Positions 8,819 through 18,052 of a stretch of DNA of 64,000 nt are shown piece by piece. This stretch comes from Chlorogloeopsis fritschii PCC 6912 (GTDB lineage Bacteria > Cyanobacteriota > Cyanobacteriia > Cyanobacteriales > Nostocaceae), in the NCBI RefSeq assembly GCF_000317285.1, contig NZ_AJLN01000033.1:33543-97542 (forward strand), in the 5' to 3' direction. A model generated the notes under the pieces. The model saw only the letters and a program-made list of their open reading frames with translations. It was not told the origin of the DNA and did no database searches. The position numbers and the translations under genes were made by a program. Every line of letters starts with the position of its first letter. Within the stretch, counting starts at the first letter, position 1.

Positions 8819-9201
8819 GTAGAGCATGAGGGCAGCTGTAATTTTGGATTTCTTGTAGGTACGCCCCTATTGTTGTACATCACTAGGGTTGCGCACTCTA
8901 TGAGAAGCCGCACCAAGCATCTAAGTCAGTCCACAAGCCGTAGTGGCGCGTCTACTCTAATTTGGTGCATGATATTTTGTAGGTTGAGTCTCGTAAACAT
9001 GGCCCAACTTTTGAAAATGCAGAGATTAAGCAAGTATTAAGTGGTGACAATCAAGCTTATTGATGAAGTTGTCAAGTTAAATAGATTAATGTGCAACTTA
9101 AACGCACATTAGCTTAGTAGATTGGTCAATATAAGACTGACAACCGAGGGGCTATCAGTCTCTGGCAAGCATCAGCTGTTCACCTTCATGCTTTGCAGAG
9201 G
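8819..9201. other. intergenic, no gene seen
   Basis: 383 bases without a convincing reading frame. I see only short inverted segments and nothing that I can name. Confidence 0.5.
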
Positions 9202-9507
9202 TTAGCCGATAGTTACCTCACGAGGAGATTCGCTTGTTCCGTTTTTGGAAGTTGAACGCTCTGCTTTTGCTTCAGCAACTAAATCCTTGAAGGATTCACT
9301 TGCTTCGGCGAAAGTAGATTGAGCTTTATCAATGGCATCAAAAGTCCAAATTAATCCAGTCTTAGCTGCACTCCTTGCAGATTCTGAAACATTGTGACCA
9401 GTTGCAGAGTCAAGAGCGCTGACAACAGGTACTAACACCAATGCTCCAACTCCAATTACGGCAGCAGTCATCGGTTCAAGACCTAGTAAAAGAGCCTCGA
9501 ATTCCAT
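9202..9507 (-). CDS. small membrane-anchored protein (DUF5132-like?)
   Basis: 101 residues. GGAGG 9 bases before ATG 9507 fixes the start. Residues about 10-33 are a hydrophobic helix (AAVIGVGALVLVPVVSAL), followed by a long helical, Ala/Glu/Lys-rich stretch (TFAEASESFKDLVAEAKAER) and a polar tail. The layout, one hydrophobic helix then a charged amphipathic helix, resembles DUF5132 proteins, which I recall near HMA_2-type P-ATPases. The family match is tentative. It lies between two CoBaHMA-type ATPase genes. Confidence 0.65.
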   Translation of the reverse strand: MEFEALLLGLEPMTAAVIGVGALVLVPVVSALDSATGHNVSESARSAAKTGLIWTFDAIDKAQSTFAEASESFKDLVAEAKAERSTSKNGTSESPREVTIG

Positions 9508-10154
9508 ATTTAATTGACCTCCAAAATGATAGAGAAATCTGCTTGCTTCAGGTGCAGCTATTTAGATAACTCGAATCCTAAGTTGTAAAGGTGTATAACC
9601 TCAAAATACTGAATGAAAAAAGTAGAAACGAATCTTCAACAGCTACACGAGCAATAGCAAGAAGACTGGGTAGTGAGAGTAAAAACCGTCAGAAAACAAG
9701 TAGCGAAACTTTCTAAATGTTTCCACCTTGTTGAATTCATATTACATATTATCAGGAAAATAAAGTACTAGAAACAACATTAAGTTTTTGTTACAAAAGT
9801 AGACGCAGTGAAACATATTTTTTTACTTTTAGCAAATTATTGTATCTTTTATAGCTTTGGTATTTCAGTTGCCATCAAATCTTACTCATAATCAATCACA
9901 TCAGTAGAGTCAAGCAGGCAGTAGGGTAATATCTATTTTCCCTACTAATTAAAATAGGAGCAGCTTAAATTCTTTACACTGACTGCTGTTGTGTATATAC
10001 GAATATCTGCAAAAATTTTTTTGAAGTTAAGAAGTGGTTGATTGCTGCTAGTTTCGCAGGATGGTCATGACACCACAGGTCTATGAATAAATACTATAGA
10101 CTACATAAGAATTTTGAATTAACCACTAACTACCAATCATTTCATTACTGTTGA
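9508..10154. other. 647-bp intergenic region
   Basis: AT-rich, no convincing gene on either strand, no clear repeat. It probably contains the promoter of the 9202-9507 gene. Confidence 0.5.
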
Positions 10155-10418
10155 TCAATAACATAAAGGCAGCAAATCAATGACATTATTGAAACTTGTA
10201 AAATAGTCTCGCAGTGCCTTAGCAGAATCACCTGTAAACTCTATCCATTCGTAGTGGTAGGCATTGGATGAAATACTGTCTTCTTGGAATAGATAAGTAC
10301 TTGGAATGGCGATCAGTAAATAAACACTTTCTTCTTCAGAGCGGACTCGACCTTGTAATCGAATAGCAGCAATATATTTTGTGTTAACCACAATATCGTC
10401 AATTTTTATGAATGCCAT
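10155..10418 (-). CDS. hypothetical 87-residue protein
   Basis: Soluble small protein starting MAFIKIDDIVVNTKYIAAIR, then alternating strand-like segments and a C-terminal helix (SAKALRDYFTSFNNVIDLLP). The pattern (short beta-rich body with a (F/I)EG/TG turn before a helix) matches small cyanobacterial hypothetical proteins, but I cannot assign a function. The ribosome site is weak. No close neighbours on the strand. Confidence 0.6.
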   Translation of the reverse strand: MAFIKIDDIVVNTKYIAAIRLQGRVRSEEESVYLLIAIPSTYLFQEDSISSNAYHYEWIEFTGDSAKALRDYFTSFNNVIDLLPLCY

Positions 10419-11135
10419 GATTTTGGTAGCCCGAAATAAGTTGATTTAACAAAAATCAAACAACGAAAGTTAGAGTTTCTTAAATTCAATACCATTAATA
10501 TTGATGTATCTTTACAAAGATTGTAATCTATACAACTGGCTATCTTGAAAGAGTAATAATTTAGTTATTTCTAACTCACTGCTAACAGATACTAATGAGA
10601 CTTGATGAGAATTACGATCAAAACGAGTCTAAAATGTGTGTAGCGGTCTCATTGGCATTCTGAAAACTTTGTGAAAAGAGTCAGCAGAAGCACAAGAAAT
10701 TGCATCGGTTACAAAGTTAAAAGCCAATCCCGACTTTGTCAGGATGTAAATTTGACATTTGCATCTGCTCTCAGCTACTTTCACAAAAGATTCAGAGCTT
10801 GCTGAAGATTGCTATTATTACCATCCTCAACAAGAGCAGCGTTTGACAATATCGGGGATGTAAAGGTGTAAATCTATTTTTGTTTGTTGTTGGTTAGTGC
10901 TAACTAACCCAAACTCAGCAAACAACTAGCTACGGCTGTAGACTGCACCTTTACACTCCATTTTTTAAAGGGAACGGGGAAATTCACATCTTGCACTCCT
11001 ACCGACAGCCACCAGGCAACAGCCCACAAACCCTCGTTACCGGGTTCAACCTGGTAACGAGAACTAGAGCCTCTGGCTCTTCAAGAGAAGAGTGTAAGAT
11101 ATAAGGAAAGAAATCTCTTTGAACGCAACTTGCGA
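10419..11135. other. 717-bp intergenic region with two palindromic elements
   Basis: No gene seen. About 10856-10963 is bounded by inverted ends (GGATGTAAAGGTGTA and the complement TGCACCTTTACACTCC) around an inner palindrome GTTAGTGCTAACTAAC, so it is MITE-like. The second element is the dispersed hairpin at 11033-11080. Confidence 0.55.
11033..11080. repeat. dispersed palindromic repeat (copy B)
   Basis: First hairpin 11033-11061 (CTCGTTACCGGG, loop TTCAA, CCTGGTAACGAG, one G-T pair); second hairpin 11066-11080 (AGAGCC TCT GGCTCT). Same architecture as copies at 4105, 41975 and 52958. Confidence 0.85.
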
Positions 11136-12452
11136 TTAGGCTCTCATTGCTTGTTTTCCTGTCCATCGCTGCCAACGAAGGATTGCCTCATTGACTCGCT
11201 TTGGATCTTCGTCTCCAGCAAAACAAATCCGTCTTAAACGTTCACAAGCAATTAGTGCTTCACCATGTCCGATAGAAGGGATAATTACAAAACTACCGGG
11301 TTTGGTAAAAAAGCTCACCAAGTAAGAAACGATGCCTTCAACACCCTCAATATCAAAATTATGAGTTGGTTTAAGCAAAGTTTCTTGGGAAAAAATAGCA
11401 GTGTATATATTTCCTATAACTAATTCATATCTAAAGGGCATTTGAGTGCTTCTGCAAAGATTGTAGATAGATCCCTCACGACACATCACAGCGACAACAC
11501 GAGCTTCGTTCACTAAGTAGTCATGGTTCCAAGAACAACTGGGAGGAGCGATCGCCAATGCAGCATTAGATGGTAATAGTTGAATAAAATCTTCATCGGT
11601 GGTATCGCCACAATAAATCATGTGTCGGTCTAGAATCCAGACTTCGTCAGTCTGTATCTGAATTTCATCGGTCTTAATATTTTTTGATACACGTTGAGTT
11701 GGCTTGCTAGACTCTTTAGCTTCTTTTTGGGCTATGGCGTTTTGAAAAGCAACTAACTGAAGTTGCTTATGTTTCTCTCTTGCTTGTGCTGCTAGCTTTT
11801 TTTGCTTTTCTAGTTCGTCTCTTTTTTGTTTTGCTCTAGCTTCTTGTGCCGCTATTTCTGCTTGTTCTGCCTCTTGTAGTTCTTTACCTCCCGCCCTGGC
11901 TATTTTCAGTAACGCTGAGGTACTCTTAGCAATTGGCGTGCCTTTAATCATCTCCTTAACTTCAGGAACAATGTTTTTAGCAATTTGTTTACCATACTGT
12001 AAAGTGCGCTCTGTATAGCCTATTTCTTGTGCCAACTCCAATGTAGTTTTCGGCGGTGGTGAAATACTTTCACCACCTCTTTGGGTAAATTGGTTGTCCC
12101 CTACCTTTGCCCTCAGCCCCATCCGTTCTAGAATTCGATCGCGTTCCAACCATAATTCCGAGCGTTCTAGAGCATCTAATTCGCTGCGAATCAAGTTTTC
12201 ATCGATTTCTGCTAGGCGGGCATGGTCTTTGTCTTCGCAGGTAATAATACAACACTCTATCTCGTTCAAACCAATGAGCTTACAGGCAGTCAGACGGTGC
12301 AAGCCTGCAACTAGATTGAGGTTTTGGTCTAAAGTAATAGGGTTCAAAAGTCCATTAGCTTTGATAGACTCCATTAACTCAGCGACTTTTTGGTCATTGA
12401 GAGGACGCCTATTAGGGAGAATGTTGACACGGTTAATGTCAATGAAGGGCAT
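11136..12452 (-). CDS. ParB-like nuclease-domain protein with degenerate DNA methyltransferase domain
   Basis: 438 residues. The N-terminus is a ParB/sulfiredoxin-type domain (VAELMESIKANGLLNPI, NLVAGLHRLTACKLIG), then an HTH-like region (TLELAQEIGYTERTLQYG), a long Ala/Glu/Lys/Gln coiled coil (about residues 185-250), and a C-terminal domain built like N4/N6 methyltransferases (EVWILDRHMIYCGDTTDEDF; end ILRWQRWTGKQA). The catalytic DPPY motif reads APPS (302-305), and the AdoMet-binding DPFxGSGT motif is replaced by IPSIGHGEA (391 on). Methylation is therefore unlikely; DNA binding may remain. Such ParB-methyltransferase fusions are typical of phages and mobile elements. Confidence 0.85.
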   Translation of the reverse strand: MPFIDINRVNILPNRRPLNDQKVAELMESIKANGLLNPITLDQNLNLVAGLHRLTACKLIGLNEIECCIITCEDKDHARLAEIDENLIRSELDALERSELWLERDRILERMGLRAKVGDNQFTQRGGESISPPPKTTLELAQEIGYTERTLQYGKQIAKNIVPEVKEMIKGTPIAKSTSALLKIARAGGKELQEAEQAEIAAQEARAKQKRDELEKQKKLAAQAREKHKQLQLVAFQNAIAQKEAKESSKPTQRVSKNIKTDEIQIQTDEVWILDRHMIYCGDTTDEDFIQLLPSNAALAIAPPSCSWNHDYLVNEARVVAVMCREGSIYNLCRSTQMPFRYELVIGNIYTAIFSQETLLKPTHNFDIEGVEGIVSYLVSFFTKPGSFVIIPSIGHGEALIACERLRRICFAGDEDPKRVNEAILRWQRWTGKQAMRA

Positions 12453-12902
12453 AACATTCTTTCTCTCTTAATCCAAAATTTTTAACTGATAAATTTTATG
12501 AATGTTTAAAAATTTTTACCATTTTTTTTGAAAGCTTTAGCGCATGTTCAGCCGGGAATAAATGTCAATTCAATGCCATTCACCTCCAACTAGCAAATAC
12601 AGATTCGATAAATTATAGTTAATTATTAGTATAAGTTATTCTATAGGATTTTGCTGTAAAACATTGCTATTGAGGAGTTTGTTGGTACAGTTAAGTGCGA
12701 TATTAACAATCAATTGGTAAAAATAGACACGCTCGAATTACTTAATTTAAGCGAAACTTATATATTTAATCTGTAATTTTATACTCTAGTAGGAAGCAAT
12801 TGTTCCTAAGATAGATGCAACAAAAGGCTCCTTCTGTCAAGATGTTTGTCAATTTCTTAAAATTCTTTTTTAAACCTGATTGATATTAAAGGTAGAACAA
12901 TA
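12453..12902. other. divergent promoter region
   Basis: 450 bases between the ParB-like gene (minus) and the ATPase at 12903 (plus). AT-rich, no gene; should contain both promoters. No clear operator identified. Confidence 0.5.
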
Positions 12903-15200
12903 ATGAGATCGGTTGCAGAAATAGAAACTCTGAGCTTAAAGAAGCATATTGGGGAAATAGATTATCAAATCATCCATTCTACTAGCGGTCGCCTCCGGAT
13001 TAAAATTCCTCGATTATCTAAAGATCTAAAGTATGCCAACCAACTAAATTGGTTAATTGAGTCTTTTGACTTCATCATTAGTGTTCGCATCAATCCAGCA
13101 GCAGAATCATTAATCATCCACTATCAAGAAAAGCTTGTTTCCAGCACCATAGTCGAAGAAAGCCTACTGATGATGATTCAGCAGGCAGCGATCGCCGAAA
13201 CTTCGTCACAAATTACCTGGGCTGAAACAGAATTTAAACCAGCAATCGACTGGGTAATCGAGAGAGTTGGAATGCCTGTCTTTAGTTTGGGATTGGCACT
13301 TTTAGCCCAACAATTCCTACCTATTCCCCCTTTGTTGCTAGCAGGAGTGGTAGCTGTTGCCGCAATTCCGTTTATCCAGCGCACACTCGATCTGATGTTG
13401 ACAGAGCGTCGTTTGGATGCGGATATTCTGGATATCCTTTGGATGAGTCTTTATACAATCAAAGGTGATTTTGTCGGCCCGGCATTAATGGTTAGCCTGA
13501 TAGAGTCAGGAGATGTGCTTAGAGATGCTACCGCCCGTGCCAATGAGCAACAAATGTTAGATTTACTGCAAGGAGTAGATAAGTACGTCAGGATAGAACG
13601 GGATGGAAAAGAGGAGCGCATTCAATTAAGCGAGGTGAAAAAAGGCGATCGCATAGTTGTTTATGCAGGTGAAACAATTCCCGTCAGCGGACGGGTATTA
13701 AGGGGTACTGCCCTGATCGACGAACACAAGTTAACAGGTGAATCGAAGCTAGTTTCTCGCTCAGAGGGACAAGTCGTCCATGCTTCTACCCTAGTATTGC
13801 AAGGTAAGATTTGCGTCCTCACAAAACGAACTGGCAAGAATACTCGTCTAGGTTTGGCAGTTCAGCTGATGCAATCTGCGCCAGTACACGATACTCGTGT
13901 AGAAGATTACGCCTCTAAAATCGCTAATGCCCTAATTGCACCAACCCTGTTATTAAGTGGAGCCATTTTTGCCCTGACGCAAGATGTATCGAGGGCACTT
14001 GCTCCCCTCCATCTTGACTTTGGGCACGCCATTCGGATTGCAGTTCCAACAACTGCTCTTGCAGCCGTCACCTATGCTGCTCGTCAGGGAATTTACATCC
14101 GCAGCGGTCGAGCTTTGGAAATGCTAGCACGGATAGATACCGTCGTCTTTGACAAAACTGGAACATTAACTCAAGGAAATGCAGCAGTCGTGGCGATTGA
14201 AACAGCACACGAGCAAATATCGCCCCAACAAATCCTAGCACTTGCCGCTTCTGCCGAACAAGGTAATTCTCACCCCGTAGCTAGTGCTATTATTCGCTGT
14301 GCGGAAGAAAATGGAGTTGAAATTAAACTTTCTACAACCAAGGATTATCGGATTGGCTTAGGAATTGTTGCCCTGATTGAGGATGAAAAGATTTTAGTAG
14401 GTAGCGAATTGCTCCTTGAACAAGAGGGTATTAATTTAGATGCCATCCACAAAAAATATCCAAATTTGAAAACAAGCAGTTACTCTCTTGTTTATGTTGC
14501 TAAGAATAATCAACTGCTAGGAGTAATTTTGTTTACCGATCCTCTGCGTCCAGAAAGTACAAAAGTTGTTGAATCTTTACAATGTCAGGGTATGACAACT
14601 TACATCTTAACAGGAGACAATCAACGTGTAGCAAATCACGTCGGTGCTCAATTAGGCATCAACCAGGAACGCACATATGCCCAAGTTTTCCCTGACAAAA
14701 AAGTTGAAGTGATATGTAACTTAAAAGACAGAGGGCAGATAGTAGCATTTGTTGGTGAAGGTATTAACGATGCTGCCGCTCTTGCTCATGCCGATGTCTC
14801 CATATCTTTTCTTGAAGGTAGCGATATTGCCAGAGAAACCGCTGATGTCGTACTTTTGGATAATGACCTGCGCAGCATTACCCATGCCATTGCCATTTCT
14901 AAAAGGGCGATGGAAATTATTTATCAGAATACGGCGATCGCTGCCATTCCCAATATTAGCGTTGTCCTCGCAGGAGTTTTATTCGCTCTAGATCCAGTGT
15001 TAGGAGTTATTATCAGCAATGGTTCAGCCTTACTGGCAGAACTAAACAGTTTCCGACCTTTATTTGAACCTGATACAGATCCCAACTCCTATGTAGTAGA
15101 CGAATCCTTAATCTCTACGTTTGCTAATTCTCAGGAAGTCAGTAATTCCAGCAACACCCAAAAAAAGACAACTACTATTTCTGATTTATTGCCTACTTAA
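12903..15200 (+). CDS. P1B-like P-type ATPase with N-terminal HMA-like (CoBaHMA) domain
   Basis: Predicted ATP-driven ion pump, 765 residues. The N-terminal module (about 20-95, YQIIHSTSGRLRIKIPRL) has the conserved His and Gly-Arg-x-Arg of the CoBaHMA/HMA_2 type and no CxxC metal site. TGES is at 278-281, DKTGT at 417, the P1B marker SHP in GNSHPVASA, and the hinge motif is GEGIND (618-623), with Glu for the usual Asp. The helix that carries CPC in metal pumps reads LDFGHAIRIAVPTT (DFG 372-374), so the ion is unknown. Unlike the paralogues at 6598 and 18053 it lacks the C-terminal HTH-like domain. A ribosome site AAGGTAG precedes the ATG. The FGE-like gene follows 30 bp downstream and is probably co-transcribed. 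Confidence 0.9.
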   Translation: MRSVAEIETLSLKKHIGEIDYQIIHSTSGRLRIKIPRLSKDLKYANQLNWLIESFDFIISVRINPAAESLIIHYQEKLVSSTIVEESLLMMIQQAAIAETSSQITWAETEFKPAIDWVIERVGMPVFSLGLALLAQQFLPIPPLLLAGVVAVAAIPFIQRTLDLMLTERRLDADILDILWMSLYTIKGDFVGPALMVSLIESGDVLRDATARANEQQMLDLLQGVDKYVRIERDGKEERIQLSEVKKGDRIVVYAGETIPVSGRVLRGTALIDEHKLTGESKLVSRSEGQVVHASTLVLQGKICVLTKRTGKNTRLGLAVQLMQSAPVHDTRVEDYASKIANALIAPTLLLSGAIFALTQDVSRALAPLHLDFGHAIRIAVPTTALAAVTYAARQGIYIRSGRALEMLARIDTVVFDKTGTLTQGNAAVVAIETAHEQISPQQILALAASAEQGNSHPVASAIIRCAEENGVEIKLSTTKDYRIGLGIVALIEDEKILVGSELLLEQEGINLDAIHKKYPNLKTSSYSLVYVAKNNQLLGVILFTDPLRPESTKVVESLQCQGMTTYILTGDNQRVANHVGAQLGINQERTYAQVFPDKKVEVICNLKDRGQIVAFVGEGINDAAALAHADVSISFLEGSDIARETADVVLLDNDLRSITHAIAISKRAMEIIYQNTAIAAIPNISVVLAGVLFALDPVLGVIISNGSALLAELNSFRPLFEPDTDPNSYVVDESLISTFANSQEVSNSSNTQKKTTTISDLLPT

Positions 15201-15230
15201 AACATAAAATCTGTAACAGAGGTTATAATC

Positions 15231-16532
15231 ATGCCTCGCTGCCCCGTCTGCCAAAGTAAGTACATTCATAACAAGGACGATTATTGTCCTTGCTGTAATT
15301 GGAATCTACCACCTTACCCATTTCCTATGGGGTGGATCCCCGAAATTGTTCAAAAAGAAAATACCAGATTGGCTTGGGCGAAAAAAATATGGACAGCCTT
15401 ACAATTAGCTCAAGAGCGATTAAAACAAGCACAGATACAGCTTGAGCAAGCAAATCAACGTGCATCACAAATTACTTTGCAGTTTGAACAAAGTTATCAA
15501 GAACGCTCTGATCTGACCGAAATCTTGCAAAAACAAGAAGCCAAACTCACACTCTTGCAGGAGCAGTTACAGCAATCTACTCAAGAGATGGCACAACTGC
15601 GAACTGAACTAGAAGGCATTAAACAAGAGCGCAAGCAAAAGCATACAATAGTACCCGACTTCCAATTACAGAAAGTTTCTTCATCAGTCAAAATACAAGA
15701 GTTTAGCTTTGAAGTTGTAACCTTAAACAACAGGGGACAACCAATTAACTGCTCCATCAACAAAGCACAATATTTTCAAGAACATCTGGGAGATAGTGTC
15801 TTTCTGAATATGGTTTACATTCCAGGAGGAACATTTTTGATGGGATCTCCTGAAGATGAATTAGGTAGAGAGAGCAATGAAGCACCCCAACATCCAGTCG
15901 CCCTCCAACCTTTCTACTTTAGTAGATTTCCCATTACTCAAGCCCAGTGGAGGATAATTGCCCAACTTCCCCAAATCAACAGATATCTCAACCCAGATCC
16001 CTCCAATTTCAAACACCCAGATACTCCCGTCGAGAAAGTCTGCTGGTATGATGCCATTGAGTTTTGTGCAAGACTTACCCAACTCACAGGGCATAGTTAT
16101 CGCTTACCAAGTGAAGCAGAGTGGGAATTCGCCTGTCGGGCTGGAACTACAACTCCTTTCCACTTTGGTGAAACCATAACCTCTAACCTTGCTAATTATG
16201 ACGGTAGCTATATTTACGGTTCTGGAACAGAAGGGCCATATCGCCAACAGACTACCCCTGTTGGGTGCTTCCAAATAGCCAATGCTTTTGGGCTATCCGA
16301 CTTACACGGCAATGTCTGGGAATGGTGTGCCGATTCTTGGCATGAAAACTATCAAAATGCACCTTCTGATGGCAGTATTTGGCAGTTGGATAAGTCTAAC
16401 AACTGTCGTGTATTGCGAGGTGGAGCGTGGTATTGCCTCCCCACTCTCTGCCGTTCAGCCCAGCGCCATTGGGATCAAGCAGATCATGCAGGTAGTGGCA
16501 CTGGTTTTCGAGTAGTCTGTTTTGCAATCTAA
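15231..16532 (+). CDS. formylglycine-generating-enzyme (SUMF1)-like protein with zinc ribbon and coiled coil
   Basis: 433 residues. Residues 4-23 hold CPVC and CPCC, a zinc ribbon. Residues about 45-135 are a Gln/Glu-rich coiled coil. From about 185 runs an FGE/SUMF1 (DUF323) domain: VYIPGGTFLMGSPEDE, YRLPSEAEWEFACRAG, DLHGNVWEWCAD and a C-terminal GTGFRVV. C402 and C407 in GGAWYCLPTLC have the spacing of the two copper-binding active-site cysteines of true FGE, which most cyanobacterial homologues lack as I recall. It may oxidise a cysteine in a partner protein, but many family members are binding modules. It follows the ATPase by 30 bp. Confidence 0.85.
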   Translation: MPRCPVCQSKYIHNKDDYCPCCNWNLPPYPFPMGWIPEIVQKENTRLAWAKKIWTALQLAQERLKQAQIQLEQANQRASQITLQFEQSYQERSDLTEILQKQEAKLTLLQEQLQQSTQEMAQLRTELEGIKQERKQKHTIVPDFQLQKVSSSVKIQEFSFEVVTLNNRGQPINCSINKAQYFQEHLGDSVFLNMVYIPGGTFLMGSPEDELGRESNEAPQHPVALQPFYFSRFPITQAQWRIIAQLPQINRYLNPDPSNFKHPDTPVEKVCWYDAIEFCARLTQLTGHSYRLPSEAEWEFACRAGTTTPFHFGETITSNLANYDGSYIYGSGTEGPYRQQTTPVGCFQIANAFGLSDLHGNVWEWCADSWHENYQNAPSDGSIWQLDKSNNCRVLRGGAWYCLPTLCRSAQRHWDQADHAGSGTGFRVVCFAI

Positions 16533-16856
16533 ATCATCATAATTGGATAGTTATTTATCCTTAATCTATGATATAAAAAAATTGAGAGTAAAACTGTAGA
16601 AATCAAGTCTTCCAAAATCAGTTCCAAAAGCAGCTAAGTAATTGCTTTTCTTTGTAAATTTTTAAGTTTTGTCCGGCGATTACCCATTTAGCTTGCATTT
16701 TAGTATCAGCAATATTCAAGTAGCATAAATGTATATTTATGCCACTTAATGTTGACTTGCTAAAATTCATCATCTATTCCCCTAAACCGAAGCTGAGACA
16801 AGATGATGAATTTATATTTTCTGTTTTTCAATAGAGAAAAGTGAGGAAGGATAAAC
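16533..16856. promoter_or_regulatory. leader region of the Nif11 gene with two inverted repeats
   Basis: 16723-16742 is a perfect GCATAAAT-GTAT-ATTTATGC palindrome (candidate operator). 16763-16775 (AAATTCATCATCT) and 16801-16813 (AGATGATGAATTT) are perfect 13-bp arms with a 25-base loop, 43 bases before the Nif11 start. No T-run follows, so a leader structure or protein site is likelier than a terminator. Confidence 0.55.
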
Positions 16857-17084
16857 GTGTCGTCACAACAAATAAACCAATTCCATGAGCTAAAGCAATT
16901 CCATCAACTAGTTCTTCAAGATGCTTCCTTAAAAGAGCGTTTAGGAGTAGCGACAGACCAAGCCAGTCTCGTCAGAATAGCAGTACAGTTAGGAACAGAA
17001 TTGGGTTATAGTTTTACCCACCAAGAAGTCGAGGCTTATATAGACCAAAATATATTAACTTTGATGAGACAATTTTTATTCTAA
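16857..17084 (+). CDS. Nif11-domain small protein
   Basis: 75 residues from GTG 16857, preceded by GAGGAAGG. The sequence follows the Nif11 pattern: a phenylalanine-containing first helix (LKQFHQLVLQDASLKERL), a central segment with LVRIAVQLGTELGYSFT and a final helix (HQEVEAYIDQN). Nif11 domains occur as short nitrogen-fixation-associated proteins and as RiPP leader regions. There is no Gly-Gly cleavage site or core peptide here and no RiPP enzyme nearby, so a leader role is not supported. A terminator follows directly. Confidence 0.8.
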   Translation: MSSQQINQFHELKQFHQLVLQDASLKERLGVATDQASLVRIAVQLGTELGYSFTHQEVEAYIDQNILTLMRQFLF

Positions 17085-17100
17085 TATCATCGAACGCTTA

Positions 17101-17135
17101 GATCCCCGACTTCTTAGAGAAGTCGGGGATTTTGT
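17101..17135 (+). terminator. terminator after the Nif11 gene (repeat-type hairpin)
   Basis: GATCCCCGACTTCT-TAG-AGAAGTCGGGGAT (near-perfect 13-bp arms) followed by TTTTGTTGTT, 17 bases after the stop. The hairpin is also a widespread cyanobacterial intergenic repeat. Confidence 0.75.
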
Positions 17136-18052
17136 TGTTCACAAATGATTTAAGACTGCTATATAGAAATTCTTGATAGTTTTCATTGAAACTCTTGCAA
17201 AAGTCATTCTTCCGTACCTAATACTCCACACTTGAAGCATAAGAAAAAATAATATTTATACAAGAGGCCTGTTAAACTGTAGGGACACAAAAACTTGCAC
17301 TCCTACGATTATCTGGAAGTAAAACTATTAAAATCTATGATATTTTCATAAATTAGTGAATTTATCTTTAAATAATCTATTTTTGTCAGGATTTTTTTGC
17401 TTATTCCAGCAAATAGTTTTTTATGCTGTTTATCACTACCATAAGCAATAATTTTTTAGCTTCAGAGAGAATTATATGAATTGATAGTATAGTATCAATG
17501 AAATTAAATTTTCTTTTAAAATTAATTAGTTACGTAAAACAAAATTCATAAAACTTTCTATTTTTTCTTTGCTTTTTTATGTAAACTCTTCTTTAATAGA
17601 GATATAGAGATAGCCTCAAAGTATAAACACATATCACACTTCTACTCATAAATCATTCTTGTGGAATGGTTATCTCACTAGTGCTCCCTTTTGATGCGAC
17701 TGTTTAGCTCATCTCAAAAAGTAAGGTTGCCAAAACTTTTATATTGCTTATATTGCTTAGGTTTTGGTAATTCGATGATTGTCTAACTATTAAGAGTCAT
17801 CCAATTCGTTTTATCGTCACAGAAAAACGTCAATCAAATTCACAAAATGACTTAAATTTTCAATGATTAATAGCTCAGTTCAAAGCATGGCAAAAAATTC
17901 CTGCCAAACTTTGATGTATTCATGATGATTCAGGAGGCTAATTAAAAGCTTCCTGAATACACAGGTACAAGCTGTAAGACTTGCAAAAATGTACAGCAAG
18001 TTATTGTCTTAAAATTTGTACCTCAGATAACAACTCAATTTAGGAGTGCCTT
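17136..18052. promoter_or_regulatory. 917-bp upstream region of the 18053 ATPase
   Basis: No gene seen. 17480-17499 is a perfect palindrome ATTGATA-GTATAG-TATCAAT, whose ATAGTA half-sites recur in palindromes before the Ca2+-ATPase (26708, 26915). AGGAG stands before the ATPase ATG. The palindrome is about 550 bases from the start, so a link is tentative. Confidence 0.4.

Noticed and set aside
8941..9000. Possible IS remnant with GTAGGTTGAGT ... GGCCCAAC
   Set aside because: Only a short, imperfect similarity to a common repeat; not enough to call.
16857..17084. RiPP precursor with Nif11 leader
   Set aside because: No Gly-Gly site, no core peptide and no modifying enzymes of that class nearby.
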